A stretch of DNA of 64,000 nt from an uncultured bacterium (lineage in GTDB: Bacteria; Planctomycetota; UBA1135; GCA-002686595), in the NCBI GenBank assembly GCA_938075305.1, contig CALJGV010000010.1, positions 186,001 through 250,000 of the forward strand, read 5' to 3'. Under the pieces are notes generated by a model. It was not told the origin of the DNA. It was given only the letters and a program-made list of their open reading frames with translations, and searched no databases. Positions 30,097-38,797 of the stretch are shown in pieces; position 1 is the stretch's first letter; every line of letters starts with the position of its first letter. The position numbers were made by a program, and so were the translations under genes.

Positions 30097-30141
30097 CCGG
30101 AGCGGCGCCGCCTTCCCCGCGGGGTGGCTGCGCCGCTCCGG
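30097..30141 (-). terminator. Stem-loop after rplS
   Basis: A perfect 12-bp stem (30097-30108 with 30130-30141) starts 10 bp beyond the rplS stop codon, ahead of secDF. No T-run follows on the minus strand, so partial termination or mRNA 3'-end protection are both possible. Confidence 0.5.
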
Positions 30142-30150
30142 GCGTGGGCG

Positions 30151-30591
30151 TCACTCGCCGTCTTCGTTCGACGAGTCCTGGGCCTGGCTGGCCTGAGCGG
30201 TCCGCCGGGCCTTCTCGGCCTCGCGCTCGGCCCGGACCTTCTCGCCCAGGCGCTCCTTGGTGCGGGTCGACTTGCCGACCCGGTCGCGCATGTAGAACAG
30301 CTTCGAGCGCCGGACGCGGCCGCGCTTGGTCACGCGGATGTCGTGGACGCGCGGGCTGTGGAGGGGGAACGTCCGCTCGACGCCCTCACCCTGCACGATC
30401 CGGCGCACGACCATGGTCTTGCGGATGCCGCGGCCCTGGATGGCCAGGACGAGGCCCTTGAAGGTCTGGATCCGCTCCTTGTCGCCCTCACGGATGAGGT
30501 AGTCGACCTCGACGTCGTCTCCGACGTTGATCTTCGGGAGGGCGTCGGCGGGCTTGCCGAGCTCAGACTCGAGTTGCTGGATGATGTTCAT
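30151..30591 (-). CDS. rplS: 50S ribosomal protein L19
   Basis: 146 residues from the ATG at 30591, chosen because MNIIQQLESE is the usual N-terminus. Family text: INVGDDVEVDYLIREGDKER, FKGLVLAIQGRGIRKTMVVRRI, GEGVERTFPLHSPRV and RRSKLFYMRDRVGKSTR. L19 sits at the 30S-50S interface. The C-terminal ~30 residues (EKARRTAQASQAQDSSNEDGE) form a charged extension absent in E. coli L19 (115 residues). trmD lies 150 bp upstream, preserving the trmD-rplS pair of most bacteria. rpsP and rimM are absent from this locus. Confidence 0.97.
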   Translation of the reverse strand: MNIIQQLESELGKPADALPKINVGDDVEVDYLIREGDKERIQTFKGLVLAIQGRGIRKTMVVRRIVQGEGVERTFPLHSPRVHDIRVTKRGRVRRSKLFYMRDRVGKSTRTKERLGEKVRAEREAEKARRTAQASQAQDSSNEDGE

Positions 30592-30740
30592 GTCTCTCGT
30601 TGCGCGCTGCGGCGGCATGCCGAGCGCCGGCTCCGTGGTGTCGGGCCCGGCTCACGTGAGCGGGGCCGCAGTCCCAGAGGGAGCGCTTGGGGTTTCAGGT
30701 TGTCGGAACAGCGCGCGAGGTGCGCGCTGTGGGCTGGGGG

Positions 30741-31460
30741 TCACGCCTCGCCGCGGTCGCCGGTGAGGTCCGGGCGGCGGGAGGCGGTGCGGTCTTCACG
30801 CTGGGCTCGGCGCCAGGCCGAGATCTTCGAGTGGTCACCGTCCAGGAGGACCGGCGGGACCTCGAGGTCCCGATAGACGCGAGGCCGGGTGTAGTGGGGG
30901 TGGTCGAGCCCGCCGTCGGCGGCTTCCGTGAAGGAGTCCTCGAGGGCGGAGCGGCCGTCGCCAAGGACGCCTGGGATGAGGCGCGACACCGACTCGAGCA
31001 GGACGAGGGCGGGCAGCTCTCCGCCGGCGAGCACGTAGTCGCCGATGGAGAGGCGCTCGAACTCGTGGAGCTCGAGGACTCGCTCGTCGAAGCCCTCGTA
31101 GCGGCCGCACAGGAGCAGCACGGGGAGGGGCTCGGCGCCGTCCTCGGTCGGGGAGACGAACTCCTCGACGATGGCCTGGGTGAGCGGCGCGCCGTCGGGG
31201 GTCAGCGCGATGCGACGGTGGGGGCCGAAGCGCTGCTCGATCCACTCGATGGCCTCCGTGATCGGCTCGGGCTTGAGCACCATGCCAGGGCCGCCGCCGA
31301 AGGGGCGGTCGTCCACCGTGCGGTGTCGGTCGCGAGCGAAGTCACGGAAGTTCACCGTGCGCGTGGTCAGGAGACCGCGGGCACGGGCGATCCCGAGGAT
31401 GCCAACGTCCTGGTAGGACTCGATGGCCTCGGGGAAGAGCGTGAGGATGGAAAAGAGCAC
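30741..31460 (-). CDS. trmD: tRNA (guanine-N1)-methyltransferase TrmD
   Basis: 239 residues from the GTG at 31460, where FSILTLFPEAIESY begins at the usual distance. A TTG at 31514 would add 18 untypical residues. TrmD methylates G37 next to the anticodon with S-adenosylmethionine. Trefoil-knot motifs are present: DDRPFGGGPGMVLKPEPI, LLCGRYEGFDERV and LSIGDYVLAGGELPALVL. The C-terminal helical domain includes HYTRPRVYRDLEVPPVLLDGDH. It is the first gene of the trmD-rplS-secDF set on the minus strand and diverges from riboflavin synthase. Confidence 0.96.
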   Translation of the reverse strand: MLFSILTLFPEAIESYQDVGILGIARARGLLTTRTVNFRDFARDRHRTVDDRPFGGGPGMVLKPEPITEAIEWIEQRFGPHRRIALTPDGAPLTQAIVEEFVSPTEDGAEPLPVLLLCGRYEGFDERVLELHEFERLSIGDYVLAGGELPALVLLESVSRLIPGVLGDGRSALEDSFTEAADGGLDHPHYTRPRVYRDLEVPPVLLDGDHSKISAWRRAQREDRTASRRPDLTGDRGEA

Positions 31461-31618
31461 CGGAAGGCTCGGATAAAGGCCCAGCAGGGTAGTGCCGGGG
31501 CCCCCAGAGGTCAATATTCCTCCCTATCCCTGGATCTGCACCGCCATCCTCCGCGAGCCTCCCTCCCCAGCCCCCAGGCTGCGCCGCCACCCCACCCCTC
31601 TCCCTAGCCCCCAGCGCC

Positions 31619-32290
31619 ATGTTCACAGGACTCGTCGAAGCCGCCGTTCCGATCCGCTCCTACGAGGCCGCCGGGACGGGTGCCCGGCTGGTGCTTCCCT
31701 CCCCGGGCGACGGGGACCTCGCGCTGGAGGCGGCCCCAGGGGGCTGGGGACCGAGCTCCACCGAGTCCTGGACCGCCTCGATAGGAGATAGCATCGCCGT
31801 CGCCGGGGCCTGCCTGACCGTGGCCGAGTTGATGGCGGCGCCGGAGGGGGCCGGGGCCTCCGGGCCGGACATGGCCTTCGACCTGACCTCGGAGACCCTG
31901 GACCGCACCTGGTTCAAGGCGGGCGCCGAGGCCGGCCGTGTGGTCAACGTCGAGCGGGCGCTGCGGGTCGGTGATCGCCTCGGGGGGCACATGGTGAGCG
32001 GGCACGTGGACACCCTCGGGGAGGCCGTGGGGCGGCGAGACGTCGGGGACGGCGGCGCGGTCTTCACCTTCGAGGTCCCCGCGGACTTCGAACGCTACCT
32101 CGTGGACAAGGGCAGCATCACCATCGATGGGATCAGCCTCACCGTGGTCGAGCCCGTAGGCCGGCGCTTCGACGTCGCGGTCATCCCGCACACCCTCCAG
32201 CGGACCCACCTCGCGCACCTGGCCCCCGGCCACCCGATCCACCTCGAGGCGGACCTGGTGGCCAAGTGGGTCGAGCGCCTCGCCCGCTGA
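31619..32290 (+). CDS. ribE: Riboflavin synthase alpha chain
   Basis: 223 residues, starting with the invariant MFTGLVE. The enzyme converts two 6,7-dimethyl-8-ribityllumazine molecules into riboflavin plus a pyrimidine. Two lumazine-binding repeats are visible: the first includes GDSIAVAGACLTV and FDLTSETLDRT, the second VGDRLGGHMVSGHVDTLG, DKGSITIDGISLTVV and VAVIPHTLQRTHL. Repeat one carries an insertion around residues 75-85 (PEGAGASGP). No other rib gene is nearby, and I saw no FMN riboswitch in the 158-bp upstream region. Confidence 0.95.
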   Translation: MFTGLVEAAVPIRSYEAAGTGARLVLPSPGDGDLALEAAPGGWGPSSTESWTASIGDSIAVAGACLTVAELMAAPEGAGASGPDMAFDLTSETLDRTWFKAGAEAGRVVNVERALRVGDRLGGHMVSGHVDTLGEAVGRRDVGDGGAVFTFEVPADFERYLVDKGSITIDGISLTVVEPVGRRFDVAVIPHTLQRTHLAHLAPGHPIHLEADLVAKWVERLAR

Positions 32291-32302
32291 CCCCAGGGCG
32301 AG

Positions 32303-32327
32303 GGGGCGCCTCTCAGTAGGGCGCCCC
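32303..32327. terminator. Shared terminator hairpin between ribE and mlaD
   Basis: GGGGCGCC (32303-32310) pairs with GGCGCCCC (32320-32327) around a nine-base loop. It sits in the short space between two converging genes and could serve both. Confidence 0.5.
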
Positions 32328-32338
32328 GGCTCGCCCCA

Positions 32339-33523
32339 TCAGAAGCCGAGGAAGACCGTGGAGAGGAAGGTGGCGATGGGCGCGGCCTCGCGCTGCTCCT
32401 CGAGTCCACCTGTCAGGGTCCTCAGGGCGCGCTCGATGTCCTTCGCGATGGTGTCGTCGTTGATGAGGATACCGAGCGTTCCGCGCTGCTCCTTGATCGC
32501 TGCGGCCGCGTCGGCCGCGTCGGCGGAGAGGGCCAGCAGGTTGTCGTAGATCTCGGGCTCGTTCAGGAGGCGCCCGATCGTGCCGTCGGGGTTATTGAAG
32601 CCCTTCAGGGCAGCCTCCACCTCGTTGGCGATGGTGGGGTCGTTGATCAGCTTCGCGAGGGTGCCGTCGCCGCGGTCGATCTTCTCGGAGGCCGAGCGCA
32701 CCGACTCCACGATGTCGCGGGTGCTCGCGGCGACCTTCGGGTCATAGATCAGGGTCGAGATCACTCCCTCGCCGTCGCGCGCGTCGGCCATGAGCTTGCG
32801 GGCGTCGGCCACCGCCTCGTCGAGGCCCAGCACGAAGGCCTCGATGTCGTTGTAGAGCTTCTCGTCGTAAATGAGCTTGCCGATGGTGCCCTGCCCGCCA
32901 CGCAGCTCCTCGGTCAGTGCCTCGATGTTGTCGAAGGTCCCCTGGGCGGACTCGATCGTCGCCACGACGGTGTTCGCTGTCTGCTCGTCGTTGAGCAGGC
33001 GCCCGAAGGTCCCCTCGGTGCCGTTCAGGCTCGCCATCACCTGCTCGAGGCCCGCGACCGAGTTCTTGATCGACTCGCGGTTCTCGTCCACCAGCTCCCC
33101 GAGGGCGGCGAGCACGTCCGGCGCGCTCGAGGCCCGCAGCGGCGCGCCGAGGTCGACTTCACCTGTCTCCCGTGACCCCGGGTCGATGCTGAGCTGGACC
33201 CCGCCGAGGACCGACGCCGACTCGATCCGAACCACGTGGTCCCCGAAGAGCACGATGGGCTGGTCCAGGGTGATGTCCACGCGGACCCGCTCGGCCCTCG
33301 GCTTCTCGAGGTCCGGGGCGACGGCCTCGACCTTTCCCCAGCGCACGCCGGCGAAGAGCACGGGCGCGCCCTTGCGCAGGCCGCGGGCGTCCTCTGTGTA
33401 GGCGACGATGCTCTGCTTGCTCTCGAAGAGCGAGAAGTCCGTCTTGAACAGGGTGTAGTACGAGAGGACCGAGATGGCGCCCAGGAAGAGCAGCCCGAGG
33501 GAGAGGTGTCGGCGGGGAGTCAT
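32339..33523 (-). CDS. mlaD: MCE/MlaD-type lipid-transport protein with a repeat-rich helical tail
   Basis: 394 residues from the ATG at 33523. One N-terminal transmembrane helix (about 8-24) anchors it in the inner membrane. The MCE domain spans roughly 36-118: YTEDARGLRKGAPVLFAGVR, VRVDITLDQPI and SVLGGVQLSIDPGS. The rest is a long helical tail with six copies of a G-T-[IL]-G-x-L-[IL]-[NY]-[DE] motif starting at residues 171, 212, 253, 287, 314 and 348. MlaD hexamers carry phospholipids between the inner and outer membranes. The mlaF stop lies only 5 bp upstream, so they are translationally linked. The long tail suggests a periplasm-spanning needle as in YebT/PqiB, which is inference. Confidence 0.92.
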   Translation of the reverse strand: MTPRRHLSLGLLFLGAISVLSYYTLFKTDFSLFESKQSIVAYTEDARGLRKGAPVLFAGVRWGKVEAVAPDLEKPRAERVRVDITLDQPIVLFGDHVVRIESASVLGGVQLSIDPGSRETGEVDLGAPLRASSAPDVLAALGELVDENRESIKNSVAGLEQVMASLNGTEGTFGRLLNDEQTANTVVATIESAQGTFDNIEALTEELRGGQGTIGKLIYDEKLYNDIEAFVLGLDEAVADARKLMADARDGEGVISTLIYDPKVAASTRDIVESVRSASEKIDRGDGTLAKLINDPTIANEVEAALKGFNNPDGTIGRLLNEPEIYDNLLALSADAADAAAAIKEQRGTLGILINDDTIAKDIERALRTLTGGLEEQREAAPIATFLSTVFLGF

Positions 33524-33528
33524 AGCGG

Positions 33529-34308
33529 TCAGGTCAGGGCATCGGGACCGAGGAACTCGATCAGGCGGGGGTGCGAGGGGCGCAGGAACTCCTCGGTGGG
33601 CTGGTGCACGATGGCCTCGCCCTCGTGGAGGAAGACGACCTCGTCGCACACGGTGCGGATGCAGTCCACGCGGTGCTCGACCACGAGCGCGGTGCTCTCG
33701 TGGCTCTCGGCGATCTCTCGCATGAGCTCGTTGATCGAGCGAGAGATCTCCGGGTCCAGCCCGGCGTTCGGCTCGTCGTAGAGGAGGATGTCCGGCTCGA
33801 CGATGAGGGCGCGCGCCAGGCCGACGCGCTTCTTCATGCCGCCGGAGATCTCGGAGGGGAGCTTCTTGCCGGCGTCGGGGATGTGGACCATCGCGAGCTT
33901 CTCGGCGACTCGGTCTGCGATCTCGCCGGGGCCGAGGTCGGTATTCTCGACCAGCGGGAGCGCCAGGTTCTCCTCGACGGTGAGCCAGTTGATCAGGGCG
34001 CCCTCCTGGAAGACGTACCCCATGCGCTTGCGAAGGTCGCTCAACTCTTCCGTCGAGAGGTCGGGCACGTTCCGGCCCTCCACCTCGACCCGGCCCGCGT
34101 CCGGCTGCAACAGCCCGATCACATGGCGCAGGGCCACGGACTTGCCAGTCCCCGAGCCGCCCATGATCCCGAGGACCTTGCCGCGCTGGACGTCGAAGGA
34201 GAGACCCCGCAGCACCCGCTGGGCGCCGAAGGCCTTGTGCACGTCCTCGAAGCGCAGGATGACGTCCCGCTCGGGCGGGGGAGAGGGGCTGCCGGCGTCG
34301 TTCGTCAT
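33529..34308 (-). CDS. mlaF: MlaF-type ABC transporter ATP-binding protein
   Basis: 259 residues. Walker A is GGSGTGKS (50-57), the Q-loop Gln101 lies in FQEGALINWLTVEEN, the signature is ISGGMKKR (154-161), and Walker B with catalytic Glu179 is LLYDEPNAGLDP. The EGALINWLTVEENLALPL text is typical of MlaF rather than other importers. It powers the MlaE permease in the inner membrane. The ATG at 34308 overlaps the mlaE stop as ATGA, so the pair is translationally coupled. Confidence 0.96.
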   Translation of the reverse strand: MTNDAGSPSPPPERDVILRFEDVHKAFGAQRVLRGLSFDVQRGKVLGIMGGSGTGKSVALRHVIGLLQPDAGRVEVEGRNVPDLSTEELSDLRKRMGYVFQEGALINWLTVEENLALPLVENTDLGPGEIADRVAEKLAMVHIPDAGKKLPSEISGGMKKRVGLARALIVEPDILLYDEPNAGLDPEISRSINELMREIAESHESTALVVEHRVDCIRTVCDEVVFLHEGEAIVHQPTEEFLRPSHPRLIEFLGPDALT

Positions 34309-35177
34309 CGGTAGAGGAACCACGTCAGGAAGTAGTTGGCGACGATGACGGCGATGATCGAGTCGCGCACGGCGCGGCTCGTCGCCCTGCCGACGCCGAG
34401 GGCCCCGCCGCGGGCCACCAGGCCGCTGGCGCAGGAGATGATCGCGATCAGCCCGCCGAAGATGATCGACTTGAACAGGCCCGAGTAGACGTCCATGGGC
34501 ACCGGGATCAAGGCGCCCTTCTCCTGCAGGGCGTCGAGGGCAGTCTCGGTGTACTGGGCCAGGGGGACGCCGAGCTGGCTGGAGGCGACGAAGCCGCCGC
34601 CGACGATCCCGATGGTGTCGCAGAGCACGGTTAGCACCGGCGCGATGATCATGAGGGCCGCCACCCGCGGCACCACGAGGAAGGAGGTCCGATCCACGGA
34701 CATCACCTCGAGCGCCGAGAGCTCGTCGGAGACGGACATGGTCCCGAGCTCGGCCGCCAGCGCACTCCCGGTGGTCGCCGCGAGGACCACGGACGTGATG
34801 AACGGCCCCATCTCCCGGGTCATGCTGGCGGCGACGATGGTTCCGATCTGGTCCTGCTGTCCGAAGCGTGAGAGCTCGATCCCGGTCTGGAGGGAGACGA
34901 TCATCCCCATGAACAGCCCCACCAGGAGCACCACGTGCAGGTTCCGCACCCCCGCGGCGAAGAGCTGCTCCATGAGCCACCGCGAGCGGCGCGGCAGGTG
35001 ATGGAGTCGCAGGGCCGTGGCCGCGGCCAGCTCGAGGGTCGACCCCATCTCCACCACGGACGCGCGGAACCACGCGGCCTGCAGCAGGACGTACACCAGG
35101 CTCGCCGCGAACGCGAAGGGGAGCGCGTCCGCGAGCCACCCGGGGGAGGCGGCCAGGATGTGGTCGGGAGGGGTCAT
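34305..35177 (-). CDS. mlaE: MlaE-type ABC transporter permease
   Basis: 290 residues with about five to six membrane helices. Family text: FMGMIVSLQTGIELSRFGQQ, REMGPFITSVVLAATTGSALAAELGTM, EIxALEVMSVD-like SDELSALEVMSVDRTSFLVVPRV, and DVYSGLFKSIIFGGLIAIISC. MlaE dimers form the transmembrane part of the MCE lipid transporter. It is preceded 31 bp upstream by a WPF-repeat lipoprotein on the same strand and overlaps mlaF. MlaB (STAS) and MlaC homologues are not found next to it. Confidence 0.95.
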   Translation of the reverse strand: MTPPDHILAASPGWLADALPFAFAASLVYVLLQAAWFRASVVEMGSTLELAAATALRLHHLPRRSRWLMEQLFAAGVRNLHVVLLVGLFMGMIVSLQTGIELSRFGQQDQIGTIVAASMTREMGPFITSVVLAATTGSALAAELGTMSVSDELSALEVMSVDRTSFLVVPRVAALMIIAPVLTVLCDTIGIVGGGFVASSQLGVPLAQYTETALDALQEKGALIPVPMDVYSGLFKSIIFGGLIAIISCASGLVARGGALGVGRATSRAVRDSIIAVIVANYFLTWFLYR

Positions 35178-35208
35178 CGGGGCACGATCGGGGCCTGGGG
35201 AGCCGGAA

Positions 35209-36861
35209 TCAACGACTCGGCGGGGAATCGGAGGCCATCGCCAGCGGACGGGTCAGCCGGTCGGCGCCCACGAGCGGGGCGGGGCCAGCGCTGGAGGCGG
35301 GCCGCTCCGGGCCCAGAGCCGGGGGTGTGGAGGACGGGGTCCGGCGCATGGGCCAACCCGGCCCGGGGAAGGACGAGCGGAGCAGCTCGAAGCCGTTCGC
35401 CTCCGACGTGCGATACCGGATCAGGCCGAAGAGTAGGGACCGCTCGTGGGCCTCGAGGCCGGCGCGGGTGTAGTCGCGCGCGCTCCACAGGAAGCTCAGG
35501 GAGCGGCGGTCCTCGTCGGCGTCCTTTTCGCGCCGCCAGAGTCCCAGCCACGCGCGGCTACGGACCTCATCGCGGTTCCGCCGTCGGGTGTAGAGCTCCC
35601 AGAGCCACGCGTAGTGTTCGTCGACGAACTCGTAGTCGGGGAACGGGTTCAGGTCGACGACGTGGAGGTCGCTCTGCTCGGGGGCCGTCCTGAACCGGCC
35701 GAAGGGCCAGGCCTTCCGGTAGCGCTCCGTCCCGACGGGGCCAGTGGACTGGGGGGTGACGTAGGAGCGCTCCCGGGTGTAGCTGCGCCACAGAGGGAAG
35801 GCCTTGAACGTGTCCTTGGTCCCGTCCTCGTACTCCTCGTGACGCCAGTTCACCAGCGGCCACGCGACCCACTTGGAGGTCATGCCATCTCCCTCGTACG
35901 AGGAGTAGAAGGGCCAGACTCGCTTGCGGGTCGCGCGCTCGGGGTCGCCCCCCTGGAAGACCACCAGGGGCCAGGGACCGTCCCAGGCCCAGAAGCCCGA
36001 GCGCTCGTCGTGGGCATAGCCGAACAGGGGCCAGAGCACAGAGGTGCTGGTGGCCTCCGGGCGGCGCGCCTGTCCCCCCAGGGGCCAGAACATCCAGGAC
36101 GAGCGCGTCTGCTCCTCGCCGTACTGGACGTCGTTCCGCTGCCAGTGGAAGAAGGGCCAGAGGAAGAACCACCGGTCGTACCGCCCGTCCCAGCTGACGT
36201 TGCCCACCAGTGGCCAGGCGCGCCAGGCCGTGCCACCCGACCCCCGGGAGAGGGAGAAGAAGGGCCAGAGGAAGTGATCGGTGGTGCGCCCGTAGCGCTC
36301 GGTTCGGAGCCACAGCGGGAAGAGCACGAAGGTCGCTCGGTCCAGGGAGAGGAACTTCTCGACGACGCCGCCGAAGGGGAAGAAGGCCCGCTGGACTCGG
36401 CCGTCCTCATGGGAGGAGAGGTAGATCCCCGGGAGGATGAGCAGGGACCAGGTCTTGAAGCCGTCGTCTTCGACCTGACTGGCGTAGCGAACCAGCGGGA
36501 TGAACTGGGAGACCTCGGACTGCTCGGACGCGTCCTTCTTCACCTGCCCGAACGGCGGGAGGAACCACGACCGCTGGTCGCCGTTGGGCTCTCGACGGTT
36601 GGACAGGATGGGGCGCACCGCCCAGTAGCGCCGCCCCCCGGAGCTCGGGTCCTTGCGGGTCACCACCGCGCCGCCCAGGGCCTCCACCTCGGGGACGCCG
36701 CCGGCGGCGGAGTGGGACGAATAGAAGGGGGCCAGGTTGCGCTCCGTGGCCGGGCCGGCGCAGGCCCCGCAGAGGACAGCGGCCCCGAGCGCGGCGCCCA
36801 ATAGGCGCGCGCGGGAGGGCCGCGGATTGGGGTCGGGGTCGGCGGACATGGGCGAGGGCAT
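35209..36861 (-). CDS. Lipoprotein with repeated WPF/WPL motifs, first gene of the Mla operon
   Basis: 550 residues from an ATG at 36861 (36849 is equally possible; neither has a clear ribosome-binding site). A signal peptide ends LLGAALGAAVLCGAC, a plausible though imperfect lipobox. From about residue 130 to 430 the protein repeats short blocks built on W-P-[FL] or F-P-[FL]: FFPFGG, FLWPFFSL, AWPLVG, LWPFFHW, FWPLGG, LWPLFG, VWPFYSS, AWPLVNW, AFPLWRS and AWPFGRF, about every 25-35 residues. The pattern of aromatic-Pro turns between strands suggests beta-structure, maybe at the outer membrane. Its stop lies 31 bp before mlaE, so it is probably co-transcribed. I do not recognise a named family. 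Confidence 0.85.
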   Translation of the reverse strand: MPSPMSADPDPNPRPSRARLLGAALGAAVLCGACAGPATERNLAPFYSSHSAAGGVPEVEALGGAVVTRKDPSSGGRRYWAVRPILSNRREPNGDQRSWFLPPFGQVKKDASEQSEVSQFIPLVRYASQVEDDGFKTWSLLILPGIYLSSHEDGRVQRAFFPFGGVVEKFLSLDRATFVLFPLWLRTERYGRTTDHFLWPFFSLSRGSGGTAWRAWPLVGNVSWDGRYDRWFFLWPFFHWQRNDVQYGEEQTRSSWMFWPLGGQARRPEATSTSVLWPLFGYAHDERSGFWAWDGPWPLVVFQGGDPERATRKRVWPFYSSYEGDGMTSKWVAWPLVNWRHEEYEDGTKDTFKAFPLWRSYTRERSYVTPQSTGPVGTERYRKAWPFGRFRTAPEQSDLHVVDLNPFPDYEFVDEHYAWLWELYTRRRNRDEVRSRAWLGLWRREKDADEDRRSLSFLWSARDYTRAGLEAHERSLLFGLIRYRTSEANGFELLRSSFPGPGWPMRRTPSSTPPALGPERPASSAGPAPLVGADRLTRPLAMASDSPPSR

Positions 36862-37059
36862 GATTCTGGCGGTCTTGTGGGGGGGATACCACATGAACCG
36901 CCGCTGCCTCGCCCGGAACCGCCGGCCGGGCTGGGGCGGGCAGGGGCCGGATCCGCGCTCCCCGCTCGGGCCGATGCGCGCCGAGGTCCCGGGCCCCGGC
37001 GGGATTCCTCCATGGCGCGGGCTTGACGCGCCGGATCCGCGGGGCACGGTGTGGGCGAC

Positions 37060-38055
37060 ATGACCAGCGCAACGCCGACCACGCTCTCCGGGATCCAGCC
37101 CAGCGGACTGCAGCACCTGGGCAACTACTTCGGCGCGATCCGGCAGCACGTGGCCTCCCAGTCAACGCCGGGGGAGCACTTCTTCTTCATCGCGGACTAC
37201 CACGCGCTGACGACGATCCACGACGCCGAGACCCTCCGGGGGCACGTGCGAGATCTCGCCGCGACCTACCTCGCGCTCGGGCTCGATCCGAACCGGGCCG
37301 TGTTCTTCCGGCAGTCGGACGTCCCCGAGGTGACCGAGCTCACGTGGTTGCTCTCCACCGTCACGGGGATGGGGCTGCTGGAGCGCGCGCACTCCTACAA
37401 GGACAAGACGGCCAAGGGCATCAAGCCCTCGGTGGGGCTCTTCACCTACCCGATCCTGATGGCGGCGGACATCCTCGCCTACGACTCGACCGTGGTGCCG
37501 GTGGGGAAGGACCAGGTCCAGCACGTGGAGATGGCGCAGGACATGGCGACGCACTTCAACTCCCGCTTCGGGGAGGTCTTCACGCGCCCCGAGGCCCGGA
37601 TCCCCGACCGCGCGGACATGGCCAAGGTGCCCGGCCTCGACGGACAGAAGATGTCCAAGTCCTATGGCAACCACCTGTGGATCTTCGAGGAGGGCAAGAA
37701 GCTGAAGAAGGCCATCGGGCGCATCGCCACCGACAGCCGCCCGCCGGAGGAGCCCAAGGACCCGTCCACCGTCGCCCTCTTCGACTTCCTCGCGCTCTTC
37801 CTCGACGCGGGCGAGCTTGACGAGTGGAAGGAGCGGGTGAGGGCCGGCGGGGAAGGGGCGCCCGGCTACGGGCACCTCAAGGTGCGCCTGGTGGAGGCCA
37901 TGGACGCCCACTTCGCGGAGCCGAGGGAGCGCCGCCGCGCGCTCTTGGACGACCCCGCCGAGCTCGATCGGATCCTGTCGCGGGGGGCCGAGCGGGCCCG
38001 CGAGCGCGCCGCGGCGGTGAGGGATCGGGCCTATCGGGCCTGCGGCCTGCGTTGA
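37060..38055 (+). CDS. trpS: Tryptophanyl-tRNA synthetase
   Basis: 331 residues from the ATG at 37060 (a GTG lies 9 bp upstream). Class I synthetase: the HIGH-like motif is PSGLQHLGN (14-22) and KMSKS is KMSKS at 197-201. Other typical text includes FIADYHALTT, YPILMAADILAYD and VPVGKDQVQHVEMAQDMA. It charges tRNA-Trp. It diverges from the WPF-lipoprotein gene. A pair of plus-strand lipoprotein genes follows after about 100 bp. Confidence 0.97.
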   Translation: MTSATPTTLSGIQPSGLQHLGNYFGAIRQHVASQSTPGEHFFFIADYHALTTIHDAETLRGHVRDLAATYLALGLDPNRAVFFRQSDVPEVTELTWLLSTVTGMGLLERAHSYKDKTAKGIKPSVGLFTYPILMAADILAYDSTVVPVGKDQVQHVEMAQDMATHFNSRFGEVFTRPEARIPDRADMAKVPGLDGQKMSKSYGNHLWIFEEGKKLKKAIGRIATDSRPPEEPKDPSTVALFDFLALFLDAGELDEWKERVRAGGEGAPGYGHLKVRLVEAMDAHFAEPRERRRALLDDPAELDRILSRGAERARERAAAVRDRAYRACGLR

Positions 38056-38151
38056 GCCGGGCGCGCGCGACGGTGATGGCACCTGGTGCACAAGGACCCC
38101 CGTGTTCCTGCCGATAGTCCGGGAGACGCCCCTCCGACCCCCAATCTCCCC

Positions 38152-38739
38152 ATGACGACTCGCCCCATCGGCGCCCTCACGGCGCTCCTCTTCCTCGCCG
38201 CCGGGTGCGGGAGCTCCGGTACGACCGTGACGGAGCCCATCACCACGCCCGTGGAGGCCACCTCGTCCGCCGCAGCGACCTCGAGCGAGGCCGGCGATTG
38301 GGTGGAGCCGGAGCCGCTCGTCCCGCCGCCCCCCTTGGAGTGGACCGGGGCCTTCCGGGAGACGGCCGTGCTGATCGCCGACTCGATCCGGATCGAGGGG
38401 CCGGCGCCGCTGATCGAGCACGTGGCCGCAAGCTCCGACAAGGAGCTCTACGAGCGGAGCGTCACCACCACGTCGCGCGGGCTGGTCCAGGTGGTCAAGC
38501 GGCGGCCGTCCTCGTCCCGGGAGATCCGGGTGAACCTGGACGCCTGGAGCATCGCGGCGTTGAACGAGGTGGTCATCGTCGAGACCGCCGCCCAGGGGCC
38601 TGTGCAGGTTGTCGCCGCCGGGAACGTGACCTGGAGAGACCTCGACGCACACCTGATCCAGGGCGAGCAGATACAGTTCGCGGGTGCGATCGGAGACGAC
38701 TCCCCCTACACCCCGCCCCCGGGCGGCGGCGAGCGCTGA
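38152..38739 (+). CDS. Small lipoprotein of unknown function
   Basis: 195 residues from the ATG at 38152. The signal peptide ends LLFLAAGC (lipobox LAAGC, Cys17), so the mature protein should be lipid-anchored. A Thr/Ser/Ala-rich linker (20-50) is followed by a soluble domain with RETAVLIADSIRIEGPAPL and VQVVAAGNVTWRDLDAHLIQG. The last pattern recalls the repeat of OstA/LptA-like lipopolysaccharide-transport proteins, but the match is too weak to name it. No family was recognised with confidence. The next gene starts 58 bp downstream on the same strand. Confidence 0.78.
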   Translation: MTTRPIGALTALLFLAAGCGSSGTTVTEPITTPVEATSSAAATSSEAGDWVEPEPLVPPPPLEWTGAFRETAVLIADSIRIEGPAPLIEHVAASSDKELYERSVTTTSRGLVQVVKRRPSSSREIRVNLDAWSIAALNEVVIVETAAQGPVQVVAAGNVTWRDLDAHLIQGEQIQFAGAIGDDSPYTPPPGGGER

Positions 38740-38797
38740 GCTGGCAAGCGCCCGGGGACGCCTGAGCGTGGGGTGCCGGAAGGAGACGAGGGGCGCC

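Noticed and set aside
27472..30876. A 1,134-codon plus-strand open frame across secDF and rplS
   Set aside because: Its protein is an Arg/Glu/Val/Asp-rich shadow without domains, while the minus strand gives clear SecDF and L19.
31515..31618. An FMN riboswitch upstream of riboflavin synthase
   Set aside because: None of the conserved RFN-element sequence blocks is visible in this short region.
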